A stretch of 64,000 nucleotides of DNA from Prevotella sp. UBA2809 (GTDB lineage Bacteria > Bacteroidota > Bacteroidia > Bacteroidales > Bacteroidaceae). The stretch spans positions 7,350 to 71,349 of the forward strand of contig DEHD01000023.1 in the NCBI GenBank assembly GCA_002351725.1, given 5' to 3'. A program made the translations under genes and the position numbers. Below, piece by piece: positions 17,757-27,554 of the stretch (its first letter is position 1; each line of letters opens with the position of its first letter). Under the pieces are notes generated by a model. That model was not told where the DNA came from and searched no databases. It worked only from the letters and a program-made list of their open reading frames with translations.

Positions 17757-19259
17757 ATGGAAAAGTACGAATTGATTGCCAAAACGTTCATGGGACTGGA
17801 ACCTGTGCTGGCAAAAGAGTTGACCCAATTGGGGGCTAGTGATGTAGTGATCGGTAGACGAATGGTATCGTTTACAGGTGATAAGGAAATGATGTATCGT
17901 GCAAACTTTCAGTTGCACACGGCTATCAGAATTCTGAAGCCTATACGCCATTTCAAAGCAAGAAGCGCTGACGATGTGTATGATGAAATCAAAAAGATTG
18001 ACTGGACCGAGTATCTCGGTACAGACAAGACTTTTACTGTAGACTCGGTGGTATTCTCGGAGGAGTTCCGCCACTCTAAGTTTGTATCGTATAAGGTTAA
18101 GGACGCGATTGTAGACCAATTCCGCGAGAAGACCGGCAAGCGCCCTAATATCTCGATAAGTAACCCTGACATCAGACTGAATATGCACATTGCCGAAGAC
18201 AAGTGTACACTGAGTCTGGACTCAAGCGGTGAGAGTCTGCACCGTCGCGGATACCGTCAGGAGAGCGTAGAGGCACCACTTAACGAGGTGCTGGCTGCAG
18301 GAATGATACTGCTTTCTGGATGGCAGGCTGACACAGACTTCATCGACCCGATGTGCGGTAGCGGAACACTGCTTATTGAGGCAGCACTGATAGCCAAGAA
18401 CATGGCACCGGGACTGTTCCGCAAGGAGTTTGCATTCGAGAAGTGGCCTGACTTTGACGCAGACCTGTTTGATGAGATCTACAACGATGAGAGCCTTGAG
18501 CGCGAGTTCAAGCACAAAATCTACGGCTACGACATTGACATGAAAGCAGTAAACACCGCCCGCATGAATGTAAAGGCTGCAGGTCTGAGCGACATCATCA
18601 GCGTAGAGCAGCAGGACTTCAAGAACTTCACACAGCCTGCTAACAAGAGCATCATGATATCGAACCCACCTTATGGTGAGCGCATCTCAACACCCGACCT
18701 GCTTGGTACATACAAGATGATAGGTGAGAGACTGAAGCACCAGTTCAAGGGTAATGATGCATGGATACTGAGCTATCGCGAGGAGTGCTTCGACCAGATA
18801 GGACTGAAGCCAAGCATAAAGATACCTCTTTACAACGGCAGTCTGGAGTGCGAGTTCCGCAAGTACCAGATGTTTGACGGAAAGCTTAAGGACTTCCGCT
18901 CGGAGGGTGGTATTGTAAAGACCGAAGAGGAGAAGCGCCAGATGGCAGAGAAGCACCGTTTCAAGAAGGAGCGCGAGTTCAAGAAGCGCCTGGAAGAGAA
19001 AGAGGAGAACGAAGAGGCAGATATCCTGAGCTTCACCTTCCATCGCCACGACCTGAGCAAGAACCGCGGTGGTCATGAGAGCTTCGACCGCAGCGGTAAG
19101 GAGCGCAGAGAGCGCAAGGAGCGTAAGGAGTTCAACAAAGACCGTAAGGATTTTGGCGGCAAGGACCGCAAGGACTTCAAGCGTGGTGGAAAGAGAGACT
19201 TCGGCAAAGGCAAGGACTTCGGTGGAAAGAAAAAGAGATTTGACGATGATGAAGATTAA
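17757..19259 (+). CDS. rlmL: THUMP-domain 23S rRNA methyltransferase, RlmL-like
   Basis: 500-residue SAM-dependent RNA methyltransferase, like the N-terminal half of E. coli RlmL (guanine-2 N2 methylation of 23S rRNA). Seen: THUMP domain (about 45-160), then a Rossmann methyltransferase domain with DPMCGSGTLLIEA (about 198-210) and the catalytic SNPPYGER (Asn303-Tyr306). The end (about 425-500) is a highly charged tail of Arg/Lys/Asp/Phe/Gly repeats, RNA-binding in appearance and likely disordered. I chose the ATG at 17757 (MEKYELIAK), which begins the THUMP-type N-terminus. Overlaps the next gene by 14 bases. Confidence 0.9.
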   Translation: MEKYELIAKTFMGLEPVLAKELTQLGASDVVIGRRMVSFTGDKEMMYRANFQLHTAIRILKPIRHFKARSADDVYDEIKKIDWTEYLGTDKTFTVDSVVFSEEFRHSKFVSYKVKDAIVDQFREKTGKRPNISISNPDIRLNMHIAEDKCTLSLDSSGESLHRRGYRQESVEAPLNEVLAAGMILLSGWQADTDFIDPMCGSGTLLIEAALIAKNMAPGLFRKEFAFEKWPDFDADLFDEIYNDESLEREFKHKIYGYDIDMKAVNTARMNVKAAGLSDIISVEQQDFKNFTQPANKSIMISNPPYGERISTPDLLGTYKMIGERLKHQFKGNDAWILSYREECFDQIGLKPSIKIPLYNGSLECEFRKYQMFDGKLKDFRSEGGIVKTEEEKRQMAEKHRFKKEREFKKRLEEKEENEEADILSFTFHRHDLSKNRGGHESFDRSGKERRERKERKEFNKDRKDFGGKDRKDFKRGGKRDFGKGKDFGGKKKRFDDDED

Positions 19260-21402
19260 ATCATTGTTGGCGATCATCGCCATGATAGCAATACCCGCAA
19301 CCATGAGCTCTCAGGATAAGAAACTGTTTACACTCGAAGACCTGAACTTCGGCGGTACCAACTATGCAAACCTGCGACCACAGAGCATGTGGCTTACATG
19401 GTGGGGCGAGAAACTTATTGAGACAGGTGTGGAAGAGTGTAAGGTGATAGACACCAAGACTGGTAAGAAGAAATGCCTGTTTACACTCGACGACATAAAC
19501 ACATGGGCCGGCAGTAACGATGAGAGATACGTTCGCCACCTGATGAACGCCTCATTCCCCTACCCCGACAAACCTATTGTGGCTCTGGGGAACAGAAAGG
19601 CGTTTATACTGCTTGACTTCGAGGCAAAGAAGATAGTATGGCAGGACAGCATATCAGGACAGACTGCTAACGACTGGAATCCTGTATCGCGCGCCACTGC
19701 CTATGTCGAGAAGGACCAGTTGTACGTGGTTGACGGAAAGGGTGTGAAGCACCAGCTGAGCAAGGACGGCAGCAGGGAGATAGTTTACGGACAGAGCGTG
19801 CATCGCAATGAGTTCGGAATAAGAAAAGGTACATTCTGGAGCCCCAAAGGCAACAGACTGGCCTTTTATCGTATGGACCAGAGCATGGTAACCGACTATC
19901 CGCAGGTAGACATCTTCCCCCGTTCGGCAAATTATGAGCCCGACAAATATCCTATGGCAGGCATGACAAGTCATAAGGTTACCGTGGGTGTTTATGACGT
20001 GAACACCGACAAGACCGTGTATCTGCAGGCCGGCGACCCAACAGACCGCTATTTCACAAACATAGCATGGAGCCCCGACGAGAAGACCGTGTATATGTTT
20101 GAACTGAACCGCAAACAGAACGACTGTCGACTGGTATCGTATGATGCAGTATCGGGCAAGAAGATTGCCGAGCTGTATCGCGAGACTTCAGACAAATATG
20201 TGGAGCCACAGAACCCGATACAGTTCCTGCCATGGGATGGCACGAAGTTCATTATGCAGAGTCAGAAGGACGGATACAACCACCTGTACCTTATGGACAA
20301 GAGCGGTAAGGAGCTTAAGCAGATTACCAGCGGCAAGTGGGTTGTGATGGATATTCTGGGTTTCAACCAGAAGGACAAATCGGTGATCATCGCATCGAAC
20401 GAGTTGAGTGCTGTGCAGCGCAACCTCTGGGCTGTAAACATCAGCACAGGCAAGCGCACACTGCTGGACAACGGTAAGGGAATACACCGTGGTGAGCTGT
20501 CGGCAACAGGCGCACTGCTGTACGACAAGTATCAGGAGCCCACCGTACCAAATGCTATTGAGGTGACCAGCACCCATAAGGCAGCACCCATCACCCTGCT
20601 GAAAGCAGCCGACCCTTGGAAGGAGTACCAGCAGCCTATATTCACCTGCGGCAACATAAAAGCAGCCGACGGCAAGACCGACCTATATTATAGAATGGTA
20701 AAGCCTCACGACTTTGACCCCAACAAGAAATACCCTACAGTGGTATATGTATATGGCGGTCCGCATGCCCACAATGTTGATGCATCGTGGCACTATGCCA
20801 GTCGCTCGTGGGAGACATATATGGCTCAGAAGGGATACATAGTATTCATTCTTGACAACCGAGGATCGGAGAATCGCGGTAGAGACTTCGAGCAGGCAAC
20901 ATGGCATCAGCTGGGTCAGGTAGAGATGCAGGACCAGATGAAAGGTGTGGAGTTCCTGAAGCAGCAGCCATACGTAGACATGAACCGACTGGGTGTTCAC
21001 GGCTGGAGCTTCGGCGGATTCATGACCATATCGCTTATGCTGAACTATCCCAACGTGTTCAAGGTAGCTGTAGCAGGCGGTCCGGTGATAGACTGGAAAT
21101 GGTATGAGGTGATGTATGGCGAGCGCTATATGGGAACACCACAGGACAACCCTGAGGGATATGCCAAGAGCAGTCTTATAAGCAAGGCCAAGAACCTGAA
21201 GGGAAAGTTGCAGATCATCACAGGATATAACGACAACACCGTGGTACCACAGCACTGTCTGAGTTTCCTGGATGCATGTGTGAAGGCCGGTACACAGCCC
21301 GACTTCTTTGCCTACCCCGGTGAGGAGCACAACATGCGAGGTCATGCCTCAGTACATCTGCATGAGCGCATTACCCAGTATTTTGAAGACTATCTGAAGT
21401 AA
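19246..21402 (+). CDS. Dipeptidyl peptidase IV (S9 family)
   Basis: 718-residue exported serine peptidase that removes dipeptides, usually X-Pro or X-Ala, from the N-terminus of peptides. Seen: signal peptide (1-22, ending TMSSQ), an eight-bladed beta-propeller N-terminal domain (DPPIV_N, about 60-440) and an alpha/beta-hydrolase domain (about 470-718) with the triad Ser588 in GWSFGG, Asp663 in GYNDNTV and His695 in GEEHNMRG. The frame is open 59 codons further upstream, but that part reads the RlmL gene in another frame; the ATG at 19246 starts the signal peptide. The typical periplasmic DPP IV supports peptide use in Prevotella and Porphyromonas. Confidence 0.93.
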   Translation: MMKIKSLLAIIAMIAIPATMSSQDKKLFTLEDLNFGGTNYANLRPQSMWLTWWGEKLIETGVEECKVIDTKTGKKKCLFTLDDINTWAGSNDERYVRHLMNASFPYPDKPIVALGNRKAFILLDFEAKKIVWQDSISGQTANDWNPVSRATAYVEKDQLYVVDGKGVKHQLSKDGSREIVYGQSVHRNEFGIRKGTFWSPKGNRLAFYRMDQSMVTDYPQVDIFPRSANYEPDKYPMAGMTSHKVTVGVYDVNTDKTVYLQAGDPTDRYFTNIAWSPDEKTVYMFELNRKQNDCRLVSYDAVSGKKIAELYRETSDKYVEPQNPIQFLPWDGTKFIMQSQKDGYNHLYLMDKSGKELKQITSGKWVVMDILGFNQKDKSVIIASNELSAVQRNLWAVNISTGKRTLLDNGKGIHRGELSATGALLYDKYQEPTVPNAIEVTSTHKAAPITLLKAADPWKEYQQPIFTCGNIKAADGKTDLYYRMVKPHDFDPNKKYPTVVYVYGGPHAHNVDASWHYASRSWETYMAQKGYIVFILDNRGSENRGRDFEQATWHQLGQVEMQDQMKGVEFLKQQPYVDMNRLGVHGWSFGGFMTISLMLNYPNVFKVAVAGGPVIDWKWYEVMYGERYMGTPQDNPEGYAKSSLISKAKNLKGKLQIITGYNDNTVVPQHCLSFLDACVKAGTQPDFFAYPGEEHNMRGHASVHLHERITQYFEDYLK

Positions 21403-21436
21403 GTGAATAGTGATTAGTGAATAGTGAATAGTGACA
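21402..21436. repeat. Heptad tract filling the DPP IV-purD spacer
   Basis: Five heptads agtgaat, agtgatt, agtgaat, agtgaat, agtgaca. It starts at the last base of the DPP IV stop codon and ends two bases before the purD ATG. Confidence 0.9.
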
Positions 21437-21438
21437 AT

Positions 21439-22725
21439 ATGAAATTATTACTTTTAGGAAGTGGCGGACGTGAGCACGCCCTGGCTTGGAAAATTGCTCA
21501 GAGTGACAAATGCGAGAAACTGTACATAGCACCAGGTAACGCAGGTACAGGCAACTGTGGCGAAAATGTAGCCATGAAAGCCGACGACTTCGAGGCTATA
21601 AAGGACTTCGTGGTTGAGAAGGGCGTTGACATGGTGGTGGTTGGTCCTGAGGACCCATTGGTAAAGGGTATCTACGATGAGCTGAAGGCCGACGAGCGTA
21701 CAAAGAGCGTACCTGTTATCGGACCATCGAAGGCCGGTGCAGTGCTTGAAGGCTCGAAGGACTTTGCCAAGGCATTCATGCAGCGTCATAACATCCCTAC
21801 TGCCCGCTATCAGACCTTTGACGGCGAGCATCTGGAAGAGGGATTGAAGTTCCTTGAGACACTTGAGGCACCATATGTGCTTAAAGCCGACGGACTGTGT
21901 GCAGGTAAGGGAGTGCTGATACTGCCTACACTCGACGAGGCAAAGAAAGAGCTGAAGGAGATGCTGGGCGGTATGTTCGGCAATGCTTCAAGTCGCGTGG
22001 TCATCGAGGAGTTCATGAGCGGTATCGAGTGCTCGGTATTCGTACTTACTGATGGTAAAAACTACAAGATCCTGCCTGAGGCTAAGGACTACAAGCGTAT
22101 CGGCGAGCATGACACCGGCCTGAACACCGGTGGTATGGGTAGTGTTACACCTGTGCCTTTCGCCACCAAGGAGTGGATGCAGAAGGTTGAGGACCGCATC
22201 ATACGTCCTACTGTTGAGGGACTGGCTGCCGACGGTATCGACTACAAGGGATTCATCTTCTTCGGACTTATCAATCGTACAAACACTCCAAGCAAGGAGC
22301 CAGAGCCATACGTAATTGAGTATAACTGCCGTATGGGCGACCCTGAGACTGAGAGTGTGATGCTGCGACTGAAGAGCGACATAGTTGACCTGTTTGAAGG
22401 TGTGGCAGAGGGCAACCTTGACCAGCGTGCCATAGAGTTCGACCCACGTGCAGCAGTATGTGTGATGCTGGTGAGCGGTGGTTATCCACAGGAGTATAAG
22501 AAGGGCTACCCCATCAAGGGCATCGAGAATGTTGAGGGCTCGATAGTGTTCCACAGCGGAACAGCCTTGAAGGAAGGTGAGGTGGTTACTGCCGGAGGTC
22601 GCGTGATAGCTGTATCATCATACGGAAAAGACAAGGCAGAAGCTCTGCAGAAATCATTCGAGGAGGCACAGAAAATACAGTTTACCGACAAGTATTTCCG
22701 TCGTGACATCGGAGCGGATCTATAG
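21439..22725 (+). CDS. purD: Phosphoribosylamine-glycine ligase
   Basis: 428-residue cytoplasmic enzyme of purine synthesis: phosphoribosylamine + glycine + ATP to GAR. Seen: N-terminal [15 protein letters not shown] (3-17), the ATP-grasp core with [12 protein letters not shown] (about 147-158) and the metal site in [11 protein letters not shown]. Full length for the family. Start chosen at the ATG at 21439 because [13 protein letters not shown] is the conserved N-terminus. The only purine synthesis gene in the window; the upstream spacer is a heptad tract. Confidence 0.96.
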   Translation: MKLLLLGSGGREHALAWKIAQSDKCEKLYIAPGNAGTGNCGENVAMKADDFEAIKDFVVEKGVDMVVVGPEDPLVKGIYDELKADERTKSVPVIGPSKAGAVLEGSKDFAKAFMQRHNIPTARYQTFDGEHLEEGLKFLETLEAPYVLKADGLCAGKGVLILPTLDEAKKELKEMLGGMFGNASSRVVIEEFMSGIECSVFVLTDGKNYKILPEAKDYKRIGEHDTGLNTGGMGSVTPVPFATKEWMQKVEDRIIRPTVEGLAADGIDYKGFIFFGLINRTNTPSKEPEPYVIEYNCRMGDPETESVMLRLKSDIVDLFEGVAEGNLDQRAIEFDPRAAVCVMLVSGGYPQEYKKGYPIKGIENVEGSIVFHSGTALKEGEVVTAGGRVIAVSSYGKDKAEALQKSFEEAQKIQFTDKYFRRDIGADL

Positions 22726-22758
22726 TGAACAGTGAATAGTGAACAGTGAATAGTGAAA
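22724..22758. repeat. Heptad tract filling the purD-membrane protein spacer
   Basis: Five heptads agtgaac, agtgaat, agtgaac, agtgaat, agtgaaa. It begins inside the purD stop codon and includes the GTG start codon of the next gene (22753). Confidence 0.9.
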
Positions 22759-23682
22759 AGATTTCAGAACAAAATAGCCGAGAGCCGAAAGACATTGCCG
22801 ATTACCATAATATATGGTGTCGGCATATGGCTGTTGGCCGGGTTGGTAAATAACGGCTGGTGGTTCCAGTTCCTGTGTTTCTTTGCATCGGTTTATGCCA
22901 TGATTCATCTGAACAACATGAACCTGATGATAAGGATATACAGTCGTTCTGTGTCGGCTGCATACATTATGCTGTCGTGTATTACCGTATGGCTGTTTCC
23001 ATCGGTAAACGGGGCTGTTATTCAACTGGGATCGGTACTGATACTGTTACTGCTGTTCTCGTGCTATCAAGACCATCAGACAAGAGGCAGGGCTTTCTAC
23101 ATATTCCTGATAGCAAGTCTGATTAGTCTGCTGGAGCCTCGCTACCTGCTGTTTGTACCTATAATATGGCTACTTATGGCAACAACAGTGTACTCGCTGT
23201 GTTTCCGCACTTTCCTTGCATCGCTTATTGGTTTGATAACGCCTTATTGGCTTTATGCCGGTTGGCTGTTGTATAACAACAGACATAACCCGGAGATGGC
23301 ATTGAGCTTCATGTCGCGGTTCACTGAGATACAATGGGCAACAGACTATAGTGCACTGACCAGACCACAGATTATATATCTGGCTCTGCTTGTTGTGGTA
23401 TTCCTGGTGGGAACAATACACTTCTGGATTACAAGCTATATGGACAAGATACGAGTACGACAGATATACACCAGTCTGATAATGCTTACACTGTATACCT
23501 TAGTGCTGCTGGCTGTGCAACCCCAGATATATAATGTACTGATATACATGCTGACAATAGCCGTGAGTCCGATAATAGCGCATTTTGTATCGCTGACACA
23601 TACCAGGATGTCGAACTTATTCTTCCTGTTATTGATGATAGTGATATTTACGTTAACAGGCATGAACCTATGGATTTCATAA
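22753..23682 (+). CDS. Multi-pass membrane protein, function unknown
   Basis: 309-residue inner-membrane protein with about nine hydrophobic segments (for example 15-35, 37-57, 68-85, 88-108, 119-136, 140-160). Conserved-looking features: NNGWWFQF, EPRYLLFVPIIW and the short charged loop SYMDKIRVRQIY. No enzymatic motif. The start is a GTG that lies inside the repeat tract (GTGAAAAGATTT); no ATG near the N-terminus fits. Overlaps the next gene by 13 bases, so both are translated from one message. Similar proteins of unknown function occur next to purD in other Bacteroidota as far as I recall. Confidence 0.7.
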   Translation: MKRFQNKIAESRKTLPITIIYGVGIWLLAGLVNNGWWFQFLCFFASVYAMIHLNNMNLMIRIYSRSVSAAYIMLSCITVWLFPSVNGAVIQLGSVLILLLLFSCYQDHQTRGRAFYIFLIASLISLLEPRYLLFVPIIWLLMATTVYSLCFRTFLASLIGLITPYWLYAGWLLYNNRHNPEMALSFMSRFTEIQWATDYSALTRPQIIYLALLVVVFLVGTIHFWITSYMDKIRVRQIYTSLIMLTLYTLVLLAVQPQIYNVLIYMLTIAVSPIIAHFVSLTHTRMSNLFFLLLMIVIFTLTGMNLWIS

Positions 23683-24122
23683 TAAACCTACTCTCGCAAT
23701 ACGGCTACTGGGGAATGCTGTTGGCAGCTTTCCTGGCAGGCAGTTTCTTCCCGTTCTCGAGCGAGGCTGTGATGGTGGCACTGATGGCTACAGGGCTTGA
23801 CCCATGGGTACTGATGATATACGGTACCATAGGAAACGTGATGGGAAGCGTATTCAACTACTGCGTGGGCAGAATGGGTAAGCTTGAGTGGATAGAGAAA
23901 TATCTGCATGTAAAGAAACAAGACCTTGACAAAGCCCACAGGTTTCTGGCCGGTCGCGGTGCATGGATGGGATTCTTTGCATTCCTGCCGGTACTGGGCA
24001 GTGCGATAACGATAGCCTTAGGACTGATGAGATCGAACGTGATCATAACATTCATCGCTATTACACTGGGCAAGTTGTTCCGTTATATTATCTTAATTTA
24101 CGGAGCCGGTCTGTTTATATAA
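23670..24122 (+). CDS. YqaA/DedA-like membrane protein
   Basis: 150-residue inner-membrane protein of the YqaA branch of the SNARE-associated/DedA (VTT) superfamily, thought to act in lipid flipping or membrane homeostasis. Seen: N-terminal YGYWGMLLAAFLAGSFFPFSSE (hydrophobic re-entrant segment with the family's FxPFSSE), NVMGSVFNYCVGR, and FFAFLPVLGSAITIALGLM before the last membrane segments. The size and motif order match YqaA. Overlaps the upstream membrane protein by 13 bases. Confidence 0.85.
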   Translation: MDFIINLLSQYGYWGMLLAAFLAGSFFPFSSEAVMVALMATGLDPWVLMIYGTIGNVMGSVFNYCVGRMGKLEWIEKYLHVKKQDLDKAHRFLAGRGAWMGFFAFLPVLGSAITIALGLMRSNVIITFIAITLGKLFRYIILIYGAGLFI

Positions 24123-24134
24123 AATATTTTTGTG

Positions 24135-24143
24135 TAACTTTGC
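24135..24143 (+). promoter_or_regulatory. -7 promoter box of the DUF2723 gene
   Basis: TAACTTTGC, 43 bases upstream of the ATG at 24186, followed by ACC as at several other promoters here. Confidence 0.75.
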
Positions 24144-24185
24144 ACCACTATTTAGATTTTTAACGTTAAAGTATAATATTCTGTA

Positions 24186-27100
24186 ATGAAACAATTCAGG
24201 TTAATAGACAACGCCCTTGGCTGGCTGGCATTCTTTATTGCAGCCTTTGTCTATTGTTCTACCATCGAGCCGACAGCCAGTTTCTGGGACTGTCCGGAAT
24301 TTATTACCACTGGTTACAAACTTGAAATCGGTCACCCACCCGGGGCACCATTCTTCATGCTTACCGCAAACCTGTTCTCGCAGTTTACAAGCGACCCGAC
24401 ACAGGTGGCAAGAATGGTGAACACCATGAGTGCACTGCTATCGGCAACCTGTATACTGTTCCTGTTCTGGACCATCACTCATCTTACACGCCGACTGCTT
24501 ATCAGCAACTGGGATGAGATGACATTGCCAAAGATGATTGCCATTGAGGCCTCTGGTATGGTTGGAGCATTGATATACACCTTCAGTGACACTTTCTGGT
24601 TCTCGGCTGTTGAGGGTGAGGTTTACGCCTACTCATCAGCATTTACTGCTGTGGTGTTCTGGCTGATTCTTAAGTGGGAAGACCATGCCGACGAGCCTCA
24701 TAGTGACCGCTGGCTTATACTTATTATGTATATGACAGGACTCTCGATAGGTGTACATCTGCTGAACCTGCTTTGTGTTCCAGCCATCGTCCTGGTTTAT
24801 TACTATCGCCGATTCCCCGATGCAAACCTCAAGGGTTCGCTCATAGCTCTTGCTGTTTCGGTAGTTATTCTGGCAGCAGTACTCTATGGCGTTGTTCCAG
24901 GAATCATTACCGTTGGCGGATGGTTCGAGCTGTTCTTTGTTAACACCCTCGGAATGCCATTCAATACCGGTGAGATCATCTATATATTCCTGTTGGTGGG
25001 TTGTGTCATCTGGGCTGTTTACGAGACTCAGACACAGAAGCACTCTCTGAAGATACAGAATATTGCATTCCTTGCATCGATAGGTATGCTGGGTATCCCC
25101 TTCTACGGTTGGGGCTGGAGCGCATTCTTCATCGGTGTTGTAGTTCTGGCTGCACTCTGGTTCCTGCTGAAGTACACCAAGAACAACCAGCCACTGATTA
25201 CAGCCCGCGTAAAGAACACCATGCTGCTGTGCATGCTGATGCTTATGATTGGCTACTCAAGCTATGCACTGATTGTTATACGTTCATCGGCTAACCCGCC
25301 AATGGACCAGAACTCTCCTGAGGATATCTTCACACTGGGTGACTATCTGGGACGTGAGCAGTACGGTCAGCGCCCATTGTTCTACGGTCAGGCCTACACA
25401 TCGCAGGTGGCACTGGAGCAGGAAGGCAACTACTGCAAGCCTGTTATGACAAGCGGCAAGCCCGTATATCAGCGCAAGGAGAAGGCCTCGGCCGACGAGA
25501 AGGACTCTTACTTTGTAGTACGTACAAAGGACGAATATAAGTATGCACAGAACATGCTGTTTCCACGTATGTATGATGCCGGTCATGCCGCAGCTTACGA
25601 GTCGTGGATGGGCGGTGTGGACGGCTCGCAGGTTCCTTACGACCGCTGCGGAGAGCAGATGATGGTCAAGGTGCCAAGTCAACTGGAGAACATACGTTTC
25701 TTCCTGAGCTATCAGTGCAACTTCATGTACTGGCGCTACTTCATGTGGAACTTTGCCGGACGTCAGAATGATATCCAGGGCAATGGCGAGCTTGAGCATG
25801 GTAACTGGCTTACAGGATTCTCGTTCATAGACAATGCACGACTGGGAGACCAGAGCATGCTGCCACAGGAGCTGAAGGAGAATAAGGGACATAATGTGTT
25901 CTACTGCATGCCTCTGATTCTGGGACTGCTGGGACTCTTCTGGCAAGCTTGGTACACACGTAAGCGCAAGATTACTGTGAACGGTCAGGAGAAGACCATC
26001 GACGATCCTATAGGAATACGTCAGTTCTGGGTTGTATTCTTCCTGTTCTTCATGACCGGTCTGGCTATTGTAATTTATCTGAACCAGACCCCAATGCAGC
26101 CACGTGAGCGTGACTATGCCTATGCTGGTTCGTTCTACGCCTTCGCCATCTGGTGTGGTATGGGAGTAGCAGCTATCATTGACTGGTTGAACCGTCAGAT
26201 AAAGAAGGAGAATCTGGTAGTAGCCGTCGTTATAGGTCTGGCATGCTTGATAGTACCTATCCAGATGGCCAGTCAGACCTGGGACGACCACGACCGTTCG
26301 GGTCGTTACTGCTGTCGTGACTTCGGTCAGAACTACCTGATGACACTGCAGGAAGAGGGTAACCCTATTATCTTCACAAACGGAGACAACGATACCTTCC
26401 CATTGTGGTACAACCAGGATACAGAGGGATTCCGTACCGATGCACGAGTATGTAACCTCTCATATCTGCAGACCGACTGGTATATCGACCAGATGCGTCG
26501 CCCAGCATACAATTCTCCATCAGTGCCCATCAGCTGGAGCAGACTGGAGTATTGTGCCGGAACAAACGAGTATGTACAGGTTGACCCATCGCTGAAGAAG
26601 CAGGTTGAGGAACTATACCGTCAGAACCCAGAGGAAGCAACAAAGCAGTTCGGCGACAAACCTTTCGAACTTAAGAATATACTTAAGTACTGGGTTCGTA
26701 CAACAAACAAGGATCTGCACGTTATTCCTACAGATACAGTATATGTAACCATCGACAAGGAAGCTGTACGTAAGAGCGGAATGATGATGGCCAGTGACTC
26801 TATACCCGATCAGATGGTAATCTCGCTGAAGGGAAAGAACGCTCTGTATAAGGGTGACCTGATGATGCTTGAGATGATTGCACAGTGCAACTGGACACGT
26901 CCTATCTACGTAGCAACAACCGTTGGTGCTGAGAACTACATGAACCTGGGCGACAACTTTGTTCAGGAGGGACTGGCAAACCGCATAACACCATTCACCA
27001 CCAATGCACCAGGTGCTAAGAACTTCGATACTGAGAAGACATATAACAATGTTATGAACAAGTTCAAGTTCGGTGGTGTTGACAAGCCTGGCATCTATCT

Positions 27101-27551
27101 TGATGAGACAGTGATGCGCATGTGCTATACCCATCGCCGTCTGTTGTCGATGCTGGCCATGAACCTTATTCATGAAGGCAAGGACAAGAAGGCCATGGAG
27201 GTGCTGGACAAGTGTGAGAAGGTGCTGCCAAGCTACAACATACCTCATGACTACCAGAGCGGTTCGATGGACCTGGCCCGTGCATATGCACTTACCGGAC
27301 AGACCAAGAAGGCACAGGATCTGATAGACCAGCTGTGGCGTAAATCAGCTGAGTATATGATGTGGTACTGCTCGCTTGACGGACAACGTTTCGAGAGCTC
27401 ACAGCAGGACTGCATACTCCATCTCTATATCCTGAACCAAGTTCTCGACCTGCAGTCGGCAGTTGACGAGAAGAAGGCAGAGGAGAAGGATAAGCAGTTC
27501 CAGACCATCAACAAGATCTATACAGCTAAAGGAGGAACTTACGGACAATAA
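24186..27551 (+). CDS. DUF2723 membrane protein, probable glycosyltransferase
   Basis: 1121-residue inner-membrane protein of the DUF2723 family, related to TMEM260-type protein O-mannosyltransferases. Seen: N-terminal SFWDCPEFITTGYKLEIGHPPGAP (acidic loop after the first membrane segment, the likely catalytic loop of GT-C enzymes), about 12 membrane segments up to residue 710, a large soluble domain, and a C-terminal TPR-like helical part ending in a charged coiled coil. By family it may transfer sugars to exported proteins, fitting the general O-glycosylation of Bacteroidota (inference). Own promoter; the deacetylase gene follows after 3 bases. Confidence 0.88.
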   Translation: MKQFRLIDNALGWLAFFIAAFVYCSTIEPTASFWDCPEFITTGYKLEIGHPPGAPFFMLTANLFSQFTSDPTQVARMVNTMSALLSATCILFLFWTITHLTRRLLISNWDEMTLPKMIAIEASGMVGALIYTFSDTFWFSAVEGEVYAYSSAFTAVVFWLILKWEDHADEPHSDRWLILIMYMTGLSIGVHLLNLLCVPAIVLVYYYRRFPDANLKGSLIALAVSVVILAAVLYGVVPGIITVGGWFELFFVNTLGMPFNTGEIIYIFLLVGCVIWAVYETQTQKHSLKIQNIAFLASIGMLGIPFYGWGWSAFFIGVVVLAALWFLLKYTKNNQPLITARVKNTMLLCMLMLMIGYSSYALIVIRSSANPPMDQNSPEDIFTLGDYLGREQYGQRPLFYGQAYTSQVALEQEGNYCKPVMTSGKPVYQRKEKASADEKDSYFVVRTKDEYKYAQNMLFPRMYDAGHAAAYESWMGGVDGSQVPYDRCGEQMMVKVPSQLENIRFFLSYQCNFMYWRYFMWNFAGRQNDIQGNGELEHGNWLTGFSFIDNARLGDQSMLPQELKENKGHNVFYCMPLILGLLGLFWQAWYTRKRKITVNGQEKTIDDPIGIRQFWVVFFLFFMTGLAIVIYLNQTPMQPRERDYAYAGSFYAFAIWCGMGVAAIIDWLNRQIKKENLVVAVVIGLACLIVPIQMASQTWDDHDRSGRYCCRDFGQNYLMTLQEEGNPIIFTNGDNDTFPLWYNQDTEGFRTDARVCNLSYLQTDWYIDQMRRPAYNSPSVPISWSRLEYCAGTNEYVQVDPSLKKQVEELYRQNPEEATKQFGDKPFELKNILKYWVRTTNKDLHVIPTDTVYVTIDKEAVRKSGMMMASDSIPDQMVISLKGKNALYKGDLMMLEMIAQCNWTRPIYVATTVGAENYMNLGDNFVQEGLANRITPFTTNAPGAKNFDTEKTYNNVMNKFKFGGVDKPGIYLDETVMRMCYTHRRLLSMLAMNLIHEGKDKKAMEVLDKCEKVLPSYNIPHDYQSGSMDLARAYALTGQTKKAQDLIDQLWRKSAEYMMWYCSLDGQRFESSQQDCILHLYILNQVLDLQSAVDEKKAEEKDKQFQTINKIYTAKGGTYGQ

Positions 27552-27554
27552 TAT

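Noticed and set aside
19069..19259. Frameshifted or fused RlmL-DPP IV gene
   Set aside because: The upstream extension of the DPP IV frame is only an alternative reading of the RlmL tail; signal peptide and ATG at 19246 define a normal 14-base overlap.
25284..26291. 335-codon open frame opposite DUF2723, and similar ones at 5390-6271 and 49726-50592
   Set aside because: All lie fully inside genes with clear domains on the other strand and have low-complexity His/Leu/Tyr-rich products.
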